A stretch of 52,739 nt of DNA from Deltaproteobacteria bacterium. GTDB lineage: Bacteria; Desulfobacterota; Binatia; Binatales; Binataceae. Location: NCBI GenBank assembly GCA_021780225.1, contig JAJXZF010000092.1:1-52739 (forward strand). Direction: 5' to 3'. Below the pieces are notes generated by a model. The model did not search any database. It saw only the letters and a program-made list of their open reading frames with translations, and was not told where the DNA came from. The stretch's first letter is position 1. Each line of letters starts with the position of its first letter. Made by a program: the position numbers and the translations under genes. Shown here piece by piece: positions 15,865 to 24,895 of the stretch.

Positions 15865-16977
15865 ATGAAATTCGGAATCTTCTATGAAATTTCGGTGCCG
15901 CGGCCGTGGGATCCCGGCGTCGAAAAGCGCGTCTTCGACAATTGCCTCGAACAGGTCGCGTTAGCCGACGAGCTTGGCTTCGATTCGGTCTGGGCGGTCG
16001 AGCATCATTTTCTTGAGGAATATTCGCACTGCTCCGCGCCCGAATTGTTTCTGACCGCTTGCGCGATGCGCACCAAGAAGATGCGCGTTGGCCATGGGAT
16101 CGTGGTCTGCGTGCCCGAATTCAACCATCCGATCAAAATCGCCGAGCGCACCGCCACGCTCGATATCCTCTCAGGCGGCCGGCTCGAAGTCGGCACCGGA
16201 CGCTCCGCCACCTGGAACGAATTGGGCGGCTTCCGCGCGAATCCCGACGAGACCAAACGCACCTGGGATGAATTCGTGCGTTGCCTGCCGAAGATGTGGA
16301 CGCAGGAGCGTTTCGGCTATCAGGGCCGGTCGTGGTCGATGCCGGTGCGGACGATACTGCCCAAGCCGATCCAGAAACCGCATCCGCCGATGTGGGTCGC
16401 GGTGACCAGTCCCGGCACCGAAATCGACGCCGCCGAACGCGGTCTCGGCTCGCTCGGCCTGACCTTCGGATCGGTCAAGGAGCAGGAAACCAAAGTCGAG
16501 AACTACCGTCGCATAATCGCCAACTGCGAGCCGGTCGGCGAAATCGTGAATAATCAGGTCAGCACGGTCAATTTCCTCTTCTGCCACGAAGATACGGAAA
16601 AGGGGAACAAGCTTGGCCGGCGGATGCTCGGCACGTTCAATTTCCTGGCCGCGCAATTGCTCGCCGCGCGCGAGGCTTATCCGACCAAGTCGTATCCATC
16701 GCTCGGCTTGCTGCCGTCGCTGCGCAAGGAGGCGTCGGGACCGGCCGATCCGGCGGGCGTGCCGGAAGGCATCGCGATTGGCGATCCCGAGCGAGTGCTG
16801 CGCGCCTGCAAGCGATGGGAGTCGGTCGGCGTCGATCGGATCAACTTCCTGCTCAACGCCATGGAAACGATTCCGCAGGAAGAAGTGCTCAACAGCCTGC
16901 GCACCTTCGCCAAGCATGTGATGCCGCATTTTCAGGACAGCTCGTCGCACGCCGCGGCGGCCGGAGGCGGACGCTGA
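15865..16977 (+). CDS. LLM-class flavin-dependent oxidoreductase (luciferase-like)
   Basis: The product is 370 aa. It has the bacterial luciferase-like TIM barrel: KFGIFYEISVP at the N-terminus, ELGFDSVWAVEHHFLEEYS, TKKMRVGHGIVVCVPEFNHP, TATLDILSGGRLEVGTGRSA and PHPPMWVAVTSPGT. Members use reduced FMN or F420 for monooxygenation or hydride transfer; the sequence does not settle which. GGAGGG precedes the ATG by 7 bases. Its stop overlaps the next start (TGATG), so it is translationally coupled to the acetoacetate-decarboxylase-like gene. Oxidation of an aliphatic substrate is inferred from the neighbours. Confidence 0.88.
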   Translation: MKFGIFYEISVPRPWDPGVEKRVFDNCLEQVALADELGFDSVWAVEHHFLEEYSHCSAPELFLTACAMRTKKMRVGHGIVVCVPEFNHPIKIAERTATLDILSGGRLEVGTGRSATWNELGGFRANPDETKRTWDEFVRCLPKMWTQERFGYQGRSWSMPVRTILPKPIQKPHPPMWVAVTSPGTEIDAAERGLGSLGLTFGSVKEQETKVENYRRIIANCEPVGEIVNNQVSTVNFLFCHEDTEKGNKLGRRMLGTFNFLAAQLLAAREAYPTKSYPSLGLLPSLRKEASGPADPAGVPEGIAIGDPERVLRACKRWESVGVDRINFLLNAMETIPQEEVLNSLRTFAKHVMPHFQDSSSHAAAAGGGR

Positions 16978-17738
16978 TGCCGATTTCGGGAACGATGGAT
17001 GTGGCGGCCTTCGCCGCGGGCGCGCATCTGGCCGAGATTCACGGCTTCAAGACCGAGGATTGGACGCTCAAGGGCGCGCAGATCCTCAACGTCTATTACG
17101 AAGTCGATATCGACCTCGCGCAGCGGTTGATGCCGGTGACGGTTCATCCCGTCATTCCGGCGTATGCGATGTTCAACGTAACGCACTATCCGGAAAGTCC
17201 GGTTGGACCGTTCACGATCGCCGACGTGCGCCTGGGCTGCCGCGCCGGCGTGCGGCCGCGCGGTTTAACGCTCGCAAGCTACGTCGATAGCGAAGCGGCG
17301 GCGCGCGAACTGGCGCAGCGATGGGGGTTTCCGACGCGCGTGGGCAAGGTCGCCCTGCGCGCTTTTCACGATCGCGTGGTCGGCCGCGTGGTTACGGCCG
17401 AGGGCAGGCTGGCGCTCGAAGTCGAGATGCTCGACCGCGATTTCATCAGCGGCGGCGACGTCCAATACGTCTCGAGCATGCATCTGTGCCGCAATCGCGA
17501 AGACGGCAAGCTCACGATAGTGCAGTGCGATCCCGAATGGACTTTCAGCAAAGCCGAGCGCGGCCGGCCCAATCTGGTCTCGTTCGATTCGGCGCTCTGG
17601 AACGGCGGCGATAAAGTCCGGCCGAATTGGCCGATTTCCGCCAGCTATGCGATCGCCGACGTGACGCTCTCGAAAATCCGCTACGTCAGCGATCCCAATC
17701 AGGACGCGTTCCGCGGCACGACGCAGGTCGCCGCCTGA
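16977..17738 (+). CDS. Acetoacetate decarboxylase-superfamily protein
   Basis: The product is 253 aa from the ATG that overlaps the preceding stop by one base. The sequence ILNVYYEVDIDLAQRLMPVTVHPVIPAYAMFNVTHYPES and the following YVDSEAAARELAQRWGFPTRVGKV match the ADC superfamily fold. True acetoacetate decarboxylase has a Schiff-base lysine next to a Glu-Glu-rich loop; the lysine in RVGKVAL is a candidate, but the active site is not otherwise convincing. Superfamily members also act as lyases or hydratases on oxo acids. The tight coupling to the flavin oxidoreductase suggests they process the same substrate. Confidence 0.8.
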   Translation: MPISGTMDVAAFAAGAHLAEIHGFKTEDWTLKGAQILNVYYEVDIDLAQRLMPVTVHPVIPAYAMFNVTHYPESPVGPFTIADVRLGCRAGVRPRGLTLASYVDSEAAARELAQRWGFPTRVGKVALRAFHDRVVGRVVTAEGRLALEVEMLDRDFISGGDVQYVSSMHLCRNREDGKLTIVQCDPEWTFSKAERGRPNLVSFDSALWNGGDKVRPNWPISASYAIADVTLSKIRYVSDPNQDAFRGTTQVAA

Positions 17739-17797
17739 AAGGCCAAAACGCATCCCACTCCCGGGATCCGGCGCTTTTTCAAATCCGTTGTTAGCGA

Positions 17798-17832
17798 CGG
17801 CCGCGGCAATTTCGCCGCGGTCGTTTTTTTTT
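17798..17832 (+). terminator. Intrinsic terminator
   Basis: CGGCCGCGGC (17798-17807) pairs with GCCGCGGTCG (17814-17823), with one G-U pair and a 6-base loop. Nine Ts follow (17824-17832). It ends the LLM/ADC-like transcript and shows that the thiolase has its own promoter or lives on read-through. Confidence 0.9.
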
Positions 17833-17920
17833 GGCGCGCTTGCGGTTCCGGTGGCTTCGGTTTCCTTGGACATCCCGCCGCGGATTCGCGATATTAAGAT
17901 GCTGGACAAAGGAGACGACG

Positions 17921-19147
17921 ATGGGCGAAGCATGGATTATCGACGCAGTGCGCACTCCGCGCGGCCGTGGCAAAAAAGACGGCGCGCTCGCCAGCCTGCA
18001 TCCGCAGGAACTGATGGCGCGCACGCTCAACGCAATCAAAGATCGGAATCATATCGATCCGCGCGACGTTGACGACGTCGTCGTCGGATGCGTCACCGCC
18101 TACGGCGATCAGGCGATGTGCATCGCCCGGATGTCGGTGCTCGCGGCGGAATGGCCGAACGATTCGACCGGCGTGACGATCAATCGCTTCTGCGGCTCCG
18201 GCCAGCAGGCGGTTAATTTCGCCGCGATGGGAATCAAGGCCGGCGAGCAGGATCTGGTCGTCGCCGGCGGCGTCGAATCGATGTCGCGGGTGCCGATGGA
18301 CGCCGATCGCGGCGGCATCGACGGCCACAATCCGCATCTGCGCCAGCTTCATCCGTTGGTTCCGCAGGGTATCTCGGCCGATTTGATCGCGGCGATCGAA
18401 GGCTTCACGCGCGAGGATTGCGACCGCTTCGCGCTCGAAAGCCAGAATCGCTACGCGCGCGCGCACGCCGAAGGCCGGCTCAAAAAAAGCCTGATTCCAG
18501 TCCTTGACGCCGAGGGCCGGGTGCTCCTCGACCGCGACGAGCATCCGCGCCCGACCACGCTCGAAGGGCTGGGCAAGCTGCCGTCGTCGTTCGAGCAAAT
18601 CGGCAAATACGTGCAGAAGGGCGACACGCTCAGCTTCGATCAGAAAGCGCTGTCGCGTTACAAGAACGTCGAATCGATTCCGCATGTCCATCACGCCGGC
18701 AATTCGTCGGGCATCGTCGATGGCTCCAGCGCTCTGCTGCTCGCTGCGCCTGAATATGCGAAAGCGCACGGACTCAAGCCGCGCGCCCGCGTCGTCGCCA
18801 CCGCGACCGCCGGCGACGAGCCGATTATCATGCTCACCGCGCCGGTGCCCGCGTCGCGCCGCGTGCTCAAAAAGGCGGGCATGACGATCAAAGACATCGA
18901 CCTCGTCGAAATCAACGAGGCGTTCGCCGCCGTGCCGCTCAAAGTGATGCGCGACTGCGAGATGGATCCGGCGACGGTCAACGTCAACGGCGGCGCGATC
19001 GCGCTTGGCCATCCGCTCGGCGCCACCGGCGGGATGCTGATCGGCGCCGTGCTCGACGAGCTGGAACGTCAGAACAAAACCACCGCGCTGATCACGATGT
19101 GCATCGGCGGCGGCATGGGCGTGGCGACGATTATCGAGCGCATTTGA
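17921..19147 (+). CDS. Thiolase (acetyl-CoA C-acyltransferase)
   Basis: The product is 408 aa from the ATG at 17921 with AAAGGAG upstream. All catalytic elements are present: the nucleophilic Cys in NRFCGSGQQAVN (about residue 90), VEINEAFAAVP, the His in GGAIALGHPLGATGG and the C-terminal Cys in TMCIGGGMG. It cleaves 3-ketoacyl-CoA to acetyl-CoA and a shorter acyl-CoA, or condenses acetyl-CoA in reverse. Unlike the thiolase-fold protein at 3.2 kb, it keeps its cysteine, so it is a true thiolase. It probably acts in beta-oxidation of the compound handled by the neighbouring genes. Confidence 0.93.
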   Translation: MGEAWIIDAVRTPRGRGKKDGALASLHPQELMARTLNAIKDRNHIDPRDVDDVVVGCVTAYGDQAMCIARMSVLAAEWPNDSTGVTINRFCGSGQQAVNFAAMGIKAGEQDLVVAGGVESMSRVPMDADRGGIDGHNPHLRQLHPLVPQGISADLIAAIEGFTREDCDRFALESQNRYARAHAEGRLKKSLIPVLDAEGRVLLDRDEHPRPTTLEGLGKLPSSFEQIGKYVQKGDTLSFDQKALSRYKNVESIPHVHHAGNSSGIVDGSSALLLAAPEYAKAHGLKPRARVVATATAGDEPIIMLTAPVPASRRVLKKAGMTIKDIDLVEINEAFAAVPLKVMRDCEMDPATVNVNGGAIALGHPLGATGGMLIGAVLDELERQNKTTALITMCIGGGMGVATIIERI

Positions 19148-19189
19148 CCGGAGCTGAATTGCGCTTCGGCAAGCGAGGAGTGTTCGCGG

Positions 19190-20437
19190 ATGTTGCAGGA
19201 AGCGACGACGGTTGACGAGAAAAACCGCTGGCGGCTGGAAACGCCCGGCCATCAGGGCTGGCCGCGCACGGCGCGCCCGGACGATCCGGGCCGCTGTCTG
19301 CTCATCTCGGCCGATTGCCATTGCAACGAGCCGGGCAGCCTCTGGTGGCAGCGCATCGACAAGAAGTTCCAGCCCCGGTTGCCGCACGTCGAAGTGGACG
19401 AGCACGGCGAAAAATGGATGGTCGTCGAGGGTTACCAGAAGTCGCGCATCCGCGCCGTCAATATCGGCGACGCGCCCAGGGGCGGCGAGGATCGCCTGCG
19501 CGGCAACGCCGGCCGCACGCCCGAAGAGCGCATTCAGGACCATCTGCGCGACGGCATCGATGCCGAAATCATGTTCCCGAACAAGGGGCTTTCGATGTGG
19601 GCGACGCAGGACCCCGAGTTCGGCGCCGCGCAGTGCCGCGTGTGGAACGACTGGGCGTGGGAAACCTTCGGCCCGTACAACGATTTCATGTCGCCGATGG
19701 CGGCGATCATGACCGCCGACGCCGATATTGCGATCGCGGAAATCCGCCGCGTCGCCAAACTCGGTTTTCGCGGCCTGAATCTGCCCGCCAAGCCGGTTTG
19801 GGGCGCTCACGACGCGCGCCATCCCAACTACAATCTGCCGATTTTCGACCCGATGTGGGCGGCGATTCAGGACACCGGCCTGCCGATCACTTTCCATATT
19901 TCGACCGGCATGGATCCGCGCGCCGCGCGCAAGGACGGCGGCGCCGTGATCAATTACGTCACGCACGCCTGCACCACCGTGATCGAGCCGATGTCATGCC
20001 TGTGCGCCTCGGGCGTGCTCGAACGTTTCCCGCGCCTGCGTTTCGCGCTGATCGAATCGGGCATCGGATGGGTCGCGTGGGCGCTTGGCGCGATGGACGA
20101 GGCCTATCTGAAGCATCATTTGTGGGCCTGGCCCAAGCTCAAGCGGAAGCCGAGCGATTATTTCCGCGAGCATGGCGCGGTTTCTTTCCAGGAAGATCCC
20201 GCCGGCCTGCAGTTGGCCGAGTCCTTCAATCTCGTCGATAATTTCCTGTGGGCCAACGACTATCCGCATGCCGAGGGAACGTGGCCGCATTCCGCCGAGG
20301 CGATCGAGCGGCAGATGCAATCGCTCACTGACGCAGCGCGGGCGAAAATCCTCGGCCTGAATTCCGCGAAGATGTTCCGCTTCGACGCCGAACGGTTGCT
20401 GGCGCGGCGCGCCGCGGCGGCCCATCCGGCGCAATAG
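19190..20437 (+). CDS. Amidohydrolase 2-family protein
   Basis: The product is 415 aa, with GAGGAG 10 bases before the ATG. The usual DxH metal motif reads ISADCHCNEP. Later features are NLPAKPVWG, PITFHISTGMDPR, FALIESGIGWVAWALGAMDEAY and LWANDYPHAEGTWPHS, with the typical His, Glu and Asp ligands. It belongs to the same broad family as the gene at 11.7 kb, but the two differ clearly in the N-terminal insert (about residues 40-110). It follows the thiolase gene by 42 bases and is likely co-transcribed. Such proteins are hydrolases or decarboxylases; the substrate is not known. Confidence 0.86.
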   Translation: MLQEATTVDEKNRWRLETPGHQGWPRTARPDDPGRCLLISADCHCNEPGSLWWQRIDKKFQPRLPHVEVDEHGEKWMVVEGYQKSRIRAVNIGDAPRGGEDRLRGNAGRTPEERIQDHLRDGIDAEIMFPNKGLSMWATQDPEFGAAQCRVWNDWAWETFGPYNDFMSPMAAIMTADADIAIAEIRRVAKLGFRGLNLPAKPVWGAHDARHPNYNLPIFDPMWAAIQDTGLPITFHISTGMDPRAARKDGGAVINYVTHACTTVIEPMSCLCASGVLERFPRLRFALIESGIGWVAWALGAMDEAYLKHHLWAWPKLKRKPSDYFREHGAVSFQEDPAGLQLAESFNLVDNFLWANDYPHAEGTWPHSAEAIERQMQSLTDAARAKILGLNSAKMFRFDAERLLARRAAAAHPAQ

Positions 20438-20501
20438 CCGCCATCCGGCCGTCGCACACGGACGAGGCCGTCCGCGTGCGGCGGTCGCAGGGTTGGCCCG
20501 T

Positions 20502-20864
20502 ATGATTGCGATTAAGCGCGCATACGAAGCTCCGGCGGACGCCGACGGCGCGCGCGTGCTGGTCGATAGGCTCTGGCCGCGCGGCCGCGCGAAGGATTCC
20601 CTCCGCATCCTCAAATGGATGAAAGAGCTTGGGCCGAGCGACGAATTGCGCCGCTTTTTCGGCCACGATCCCGCCCGCTGGCCTGACTTCCGCAAACGCT
20701 ACCTCCGCGAACTGGAACGTTCCGGCGCCGCGCCGCTGATCGCGGAGCTGGCCGCCCTCGCGCGCAAAGGCCGATTGACCCTCGTTTATGGCGCCAGGGA
20801 TACCGAACACAATCAAGCCGTAGTGCTGAAAGAGTTTCTGGAAGCAAAACTGCGCAATTCGTGA
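20502..20864 (+). CDS. DUF488 (YeaO-like) protein
   Basis: The product is 120 aa from the ATG at 20502 (AGGG 9 bases upstream); a TTG three codons earlier is possible. The signatures GARVLVDRLWPRGRAKDSL, WMKELGPSDELRRFFGHDPARW and LTLVYGARDTEHNQAVVL define DUF488 proteins. The family is widespread, small and cytoplasmic; its function is not established. It lies between a catabolic gene and a membrane molybdoenzyme, with no clear link to either. Confidence 0.9.
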   Translation: MIAIKRAYEAPADADGARVLVDRLWPRGRAKDSLRILKWMKELGPSDELRRFFGHDPARWPDFRKRYLRELERSGAAPLIAELAALARKGRLTLVYGARDTEHNQAVVLKEFLEAKLRNS

Positions 20865-20897
20865 ATTGGCGGATCGGGAGATTGGAGTGTTTGAGCG

Positions 20898-22613
20898 ATG
20901 GCCGAATTGAGCGATCCATTTGAAACGCAATTGACTCATGCGGACGATCGCGTGCGGCTCAGCCACTGGCTGCCGCCGCAATGGGGCGTCGCGCCCAGGG
21001 TGCGCATCGGCAAACGTTGGTTCAATCTGCTTTGGCTAATCCCGATCGGCGTGGCTGGTCTGCTCATCGGTGTTCCGATCGCGCAGGAGTTGCGGCGGCT
21101 TCCCGCCGTCGAGCGATTCATCGCGCGCTATCCGGGACAAAGTTCCGTCCCTATTCACTATTCGGGCTTCCCGGCATGGTTGCGATGGCAGCATTTTTTC
21201 AATTTGTTTCTGATGTTCTTCATTATCCGCGCCGGACTGCAAATTCTCGCCGACCATCCGCGGCTCTACTGGAATCGCGATTGCACTCCCGGCACGGAGT
21301 GGTTCCGGTTCCAGCGCCCCGTCCCGGCCGATCGCATCTGGACCGCCAAAGACGACTCCGTGACGCTTCCCGGGTGGCTCGGCATTCCCGGTATCCGCCA
21401 TTCGATCGGCCTGGCGCGCTGGTGGCATTTTTCATGCGACCTGTTGTGGACGCTCAACGGTGCGATCTTTTTCGTCTTGCTCTTGTCCACTCATCAATGG
21501 GAGCGCATCGTACCGCGCGCCTGGGACGTGTTTCCCAACGCGCTTTCAACCGCGATTCAATATCTCTCGCTTGATTTTCCGGCCGAAGAAGGATGGGTCC
21601 GGTACAATGGATTGCAGTTGCTATCTTACTTCGTGACGGTATTCATTGCCGCGCCGCTCGCGATCGTCACGGGATTGATGCAAGCGCCGGCGCTCTCGAA
21701 CAAAGCCGGATGGTTTGGGCGGATGCTGCATCGTCAGGCCGCCCGTTCGATACATTTCATAATCCTCTGCTGGTTCCTATTTTTCATCTTTATCCATGTG
21801 GCGATGATATTCGTCACCGGCCTGCTGCCGAACCTCAATCATATGTTCGCCGGAAATGACGGCGCGGGTCCGGAAGGATTGGTTATCTTCATCGCCGCAA
21901 TGACTATAGTCGCCGTCGCGTGGGCGCTCGCCACGCCGATTACGCTGAATCATGCGCGCGCGGTGCAAAAGACCGGCGAATTCCTGATCGGATGGCTGAA
22001 AGGATTCGCCGAATGGTGGGATCCGTCCAATCAGTATTCCGAACAGGACATCTCGCTGCATTTCTGGCCGAACGGCACGATGCCCGCGTCGGACGAGTAC
22101 GAGGAGCTGGCCGCTCGCCAGTTCGGCGGCTACAAGCTGCGCGTCGGCGGCCTCGTCGCAAATCCACGCGAGTTCTCTTTCGACGAACTCAAGGCGATGC
22201 CGAAACAGGAGCAGATCACCTGCCATTTTTGCATCCAGGGATGGTCGGGCGTCGCGAAATGGGGCGGCGTGCCGATGGCGAAAATCATCGCGGAGGTAAA
22301 GCCGCTGCCCGCCGCGCGCTATGCCGTCTTTTACTCATTCGCCGACGGCGCCGACGGCGGCCGCTACTATGACGTGCACAAGCTCGAGAACATGCGGCAT
22401 CATCTGACGATTCTCGCGTACGAGATGAACGGCCGGCCGGTCGGCGTCTTGCACGGAGCGCCGCTCAGGCTGCGATGCGAAAACGAGCTTGGATTCAAGC
22501 AGGTGAAGTGGATCGCCGCGATCGAGTTCGTCGCCGACTTCAAGCATCTCGGCGCCGGCCAGGGCGGCTACAATGAAGATCACGAGTTTTACGGCTACCG
22601 GATGCCGATCTGA
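20898..22613 (+). CDS. Membrane cytochrome b-like domain fused to a molybdopterin (sulfite-oxidase-fold) domain
   Basis: The product is 571 aa. Residues about 43-350 hold six hydrophobic helices (43-62, 98-118, 176-198, 239-261, 284-310, 328-350) with membrane-proximal His residues H99, H177, H286 and H300, consistent with b-type haem. From about 380 there is a sulfite-oxidase-type molybdopterin domain: RVGGLVANPREFSFDELKAMP, then ITCHFCIQGWSGVAKWGGVPM with the Mo-ligand Cys (C442 or C445), and NGRPVGVLHGAPLRL. It looks like MsrP and MsrQ functions in one chain. There is no Tat signal. With six helices and positive residues at both ends of the membrane part, the Mo domain could face the cytoplasm. 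The substrate is unknown. Confidence 0.83.
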   Translation: MAELSDPFETQLTHADDRVRLSHWLPPQWGVAPRVRIGKRWFNLLWLIPIGVAGLLIGVPIAQELRRLPAVERFIARYPGQSSVPIHYSGFPAWLRWQHFFNLFLMFFIIRAGLQILADHPRLYWNRDCTPGTEWFRFQRPVPADRIWTAKDDSVTLPGWLGIPGIRHSIGLARWWHFSCDLLWTLNGAIFFVLLLSTHQWERIVPRAWDVFPNALSTAIQYLSLDFPAEEGWVRYNGLQLLSYFVTVFIAAPLAIVTGLMQAPALSNKAGWFGRMLHRQAARSIHFIILCWFLFFIFIHVAMIFVTGLLPNLNHMFAGNDGAGPEGLVIFIAAMTIVAVAWALATPITLNHARAVQKTGEFLIGWLKGFAEWWDPSNQYSEQDISLHFWPNGTMPASDEYEELAARQFGGYKLRVGGLVANPREFSFDELKAMPKQEQITCHFCIQGWSGVAKWGGVPMAKIIAEVKPLPAARYAVFYSFADGADGGRYYDVHKLENMRHHLTILAYEMNGRPVGVLHGAPLRLRCENELGFKQVKWIAAIEFVADFKHLGAGQGGYNEDHEFYGYRMPI

Positions 22614-22643
22614 TTCTTCGCGAAGCGGAATTTCACGTCCGAT

Positions 22644-22682
22644 AAAACACGCCGGAGCGGCGTTGCTCGCCGCTCCGGCGTG
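22644..22682 (-). terminator. Strong intrinsic terminator after rny
   Basis: CACGCCGGAGCGGCG (22648-22662) and CGCCGCTCCGGCGTG (22668-22682) form a perfect 15-bp stem with a 5-base loop. On the minus strand TTTT follows (22647-22644). It ends the minus-strand housekeeping block and also separates it from the convergent molybdoenzyme gene. Confidence 0.9.
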
Positions 22683-22703
22683 CGCATTGCTTCGCTTGGC
22701 TTA

Positions 22704-24269
22704 CTATCGCGCCAGATCGGTCGCGCGCGTCTCCCGAATCACCGTCACCCGGATTTGTCCCGGATAGGTCATGTCGGTTTCGATCTTGCGCGCCACCTCG
22801 CGCGCCAGCATCGTCGCCTCCTCGTCGGAAACCTGGCTCGGTTCGACGATCACGCGCATTTCGCGTCCCGCCTGCACTGCGAAACACTTGTCCACGCCCT
22901 TGAACGACTTCGCGATCGTTTCCAGATCGTCCAGCCGCTTGACGTAGCTCTCCAGCACCTCGCGCCGCGCGCCGGGCCGCGCGCCCGAAAGCGCGTCGGC
23001 GGCGTCGACCAGCGGCGCCAGAATCGTCTCGGCCTTGACCTCCTCGTGATGCGCCGCGATCGCGTTGACAATCTTCGCCGACTCGCCGTATTTGCGCGCC
23101 AGCTCGCCGCCGATCAGCGCGTGCGATCCCTCGACTTCGTGCGTCAGCGCCTTGCCGATATCGTGCAGCAGCGCCGCGCGCCGCGCCTGCTTTTCGTTCA
23201 AGCCCAGCTCCGCGGCCATCGCGCCGCAGATGAACGCCGCCTCGATCGAATGCATCAGCACGTTCTGCGCGTAGGAGTAGCGGTACTTCAGCATCCCGAG
23301 CAGCTTGACCAGCTCCTGATGCACGCCGTGGACGCCCACCTCGATCAGCGCGCGCTGGCCCGCTTCCTTGATCGATTCCTCGACCTCCTGCTCGGCCTTG
23401 CGCACCACCTCTTCGATGCGCCCCGGATGGATGCGGCCGTCGGAAATCAGCCGCTCCAGCGCGACCCGCGCGATTTCACGGCGAATCGGATTGTGGCACG
23501 AGATGACCACCGCTTCGGGCGTGTCGTCGATAATTATATCGACGCCCGTCGCCGCCTCGATCGCGCGGATATTGCGCCCTTCGCGCCCGATAATCCGCCC
23601 CTTCATTTCGTCGGAGGGCAGCGCGATTACCGAAACCGTGCGTTCGGCGACGAATTCGCCCGCCAGCCGCTCGATTGCGATGGAGATGATGCGCTTGGCC
23701 CTGCGGTCGGCCTCCTCGCGCGCCTCTTCTTCGACCACCCGGATATGACGGGCCGCTTCGTGCCGCGCCTGTCCGGTTATTTCGTCGATCAACGCGCGCT
23801 TGGCCTCTTCGCGCGTGAGCTCGGCGATCGTTTCCAGCCGGACGCGCGCCTCTTCGACCAGCGCCTGCCGTTCGGTCTCTTTCTCGCCGATCGCTTTTTC
23901 GCGATTGCGCACGCCCTGATCGCGCCGGTTGAGATCGGTCTCGCGCCGTTCAAAGGCTTCCTGGCGTTTCTCGAAAGCCTCCTCGCGCGTTTCCAGCTTG
24001 TTTTCCAGCGTCGCCAAATCGCGCCGCCGTTCGCGCAGTTCGCGTTCCGCGTCGTCGCGCGCGGCGACGATCACGTCCTTGGCTTTGAGTTCCGATTCTT
24101 TGATTAAAAGCTCGCTTTTGGTTTTAGCCTCCTCGAGCATTCGTTGCGCTTCGCCGGCGGCGCTGTGCGCCGCGTCGGCGTCGTTTCGGCCGCGCGCGTT
24201 CAGCAGCAACAGGAACGCCACGCCGGAAATTACAACGCCCAGGATCAACAGTCCCGCGTCTAACAACAC
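22704..24269 (-). CDS. rny: Ribonuclease Y
   Basis: The product is 521 aa, the normal length. I chose the GTG at 24269 because AAGGAGG lies 9 bases upstream and because the product then opens with the usual membrane anchor (LLDAGLLILGVVISGVAFLLLL). A long coiled coil (about 35-200) follows, then a KH domain (GRIIGREGRNIRAIEAATGVD) and an HD domain (LLHDIGKALTHEVEGSHALIGG). It is the membrane-bound endonuclease that starts mRNA decay. The start overlaps the last 10 bases of the folate gene upstream, so translation is coupled. Confidence 0.96.
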   Translation of the reverse strand: MLLDAGLLILGVVISGVAFLLLLNARGRNDADAAHSAAGEAQRMLEEAKTKSELLIKESELKAKDVIVAARDDAERELRERRRDLATLENKLETREEAFEKRQEAFERRETDLNRRDQGVRNREKAIGEKETERQALVEEARVRLETIAELTREEAKRALIDEITGQARHEAARHIRVVEEEAREEADRRAKRIISIAIERLAGEFVAERTVSVIALPSDEMKGRIIGREGRNIRAIEAATGVDIIIDDTPEAVVISCHNPIRREIARVALERLISDGRIHPGRIEEVVRKAEQEVEESIKEAGQRALIEVGVHGVHQELVKLLGMLKYRYSYAQNVLMHSIEAAFICGAMAAELGLNEKQARRAALLHDIGKALTHEVEGSHALIGGELARKYGESAKIVNAIAAHHEEVKAETILAPLVDAADALSGARPGARREVLESYVKRLDDLETIAKSFKGVDKCFAVQAGREMRVIVEPSQVSDEEATMLAREVARKIETDMTYPGQIRVTVIRETRATDLAR

Positions 24270-24895
24270 CGGTTCATACCTCCTTGGTCGTCCGGCCGCG
24301 CCGCCGCTCCAATTTCGGATTGGGCGGGCCATAGCACGGCGGACTCGGTGACGATTAGGCCGAGGCGCCGGTCGTGCGGCTCCTCGGGCAACCGGTCCAG
24401 CACCTGAAAAGCGTAGGCCAGACCGGCCGCCACCGCTGCTTCAGCGGCGCCAGCCAGAAAACGATCGTAATGGCCGCCTCCGCGGCCGAGGCGTCCGCCT
24501 TCGCGGCTGAATGCCAGGCCGGGGACGCAAATCAGCGCCCGCCGCAAATCCCGCGACGACGCGATTTCCGCCCCCGACGGCTCGGGTATTCCGAACGCCC
24601 CCAATCGCATTTCCGACGGATCGTTCACACGGACCATCTGAAGGTCCCGGCGCTCCGGAGCGATACGTGGAAAATAGACGCGCCGTCCGGAGCGCAGCGC
24701 GTCGCGCACGATCATCTCGGTCGAGACTTCATTGCCGGCCGCGGCGTACAGCGCCACTCGATCGGCCGCGGCGTAACAGGGAGCTTCAAGCAGGTTCTGC
24801 TGAATTCGGCAGGCGAGCGCAACTGCGTACTTTCCATCAAGCGCATCCCTGCACTCACGGAAAATCCGCCGCAAATGATTCTTTTCGTCCGCCAT
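24260..24895 (-). CDS. fau: 5-formyltetrahydrofolate cyclo-ligase
   Basis: The product is about 211 aa from the ATG at 24895; a GTG two codons earlier (24901) is equally possible. The family signatures are RVALYAAAGNEVST, VYFPRI, and the glycine-rich GLAFSREGGRLGRGGGHYDRFL, which binds ATP and folate. It converts 5-formyl-THF to 5,10-methenyl-THF using ATP. The gene order zapA - gap - fau is the same as in many Proteobacteria. The end of the gene contains the ribosome binding site of rny. Confidence 0.93.
   Translation of the reverse strand: MADEKNHLRRIFRECRDALDGKYAVALACRIQQNLLEAPCYAAADRVALYAAAGNEVSTEMIVRDALRSGRRVYFPRIAPERRDLQMVRVNDPSEMRLGAFGIPEPSGAEIASSRDLRRALICVPGLAFSREGGRLGRGGGHYDRFLAGAAEAAVAAGLAYAFQVLDRLPEEPHDRRLGLIVTESAVLWPAQSEIGAAARPDDQGGMNRCC

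Noticed and set aside
17894-19966. 690-codon open frame opposite the thiolase and amidohydrolase genes
   Set aside because: It crosses two well-supported genes on the other strand and has His/Arg-rich shadow composition.
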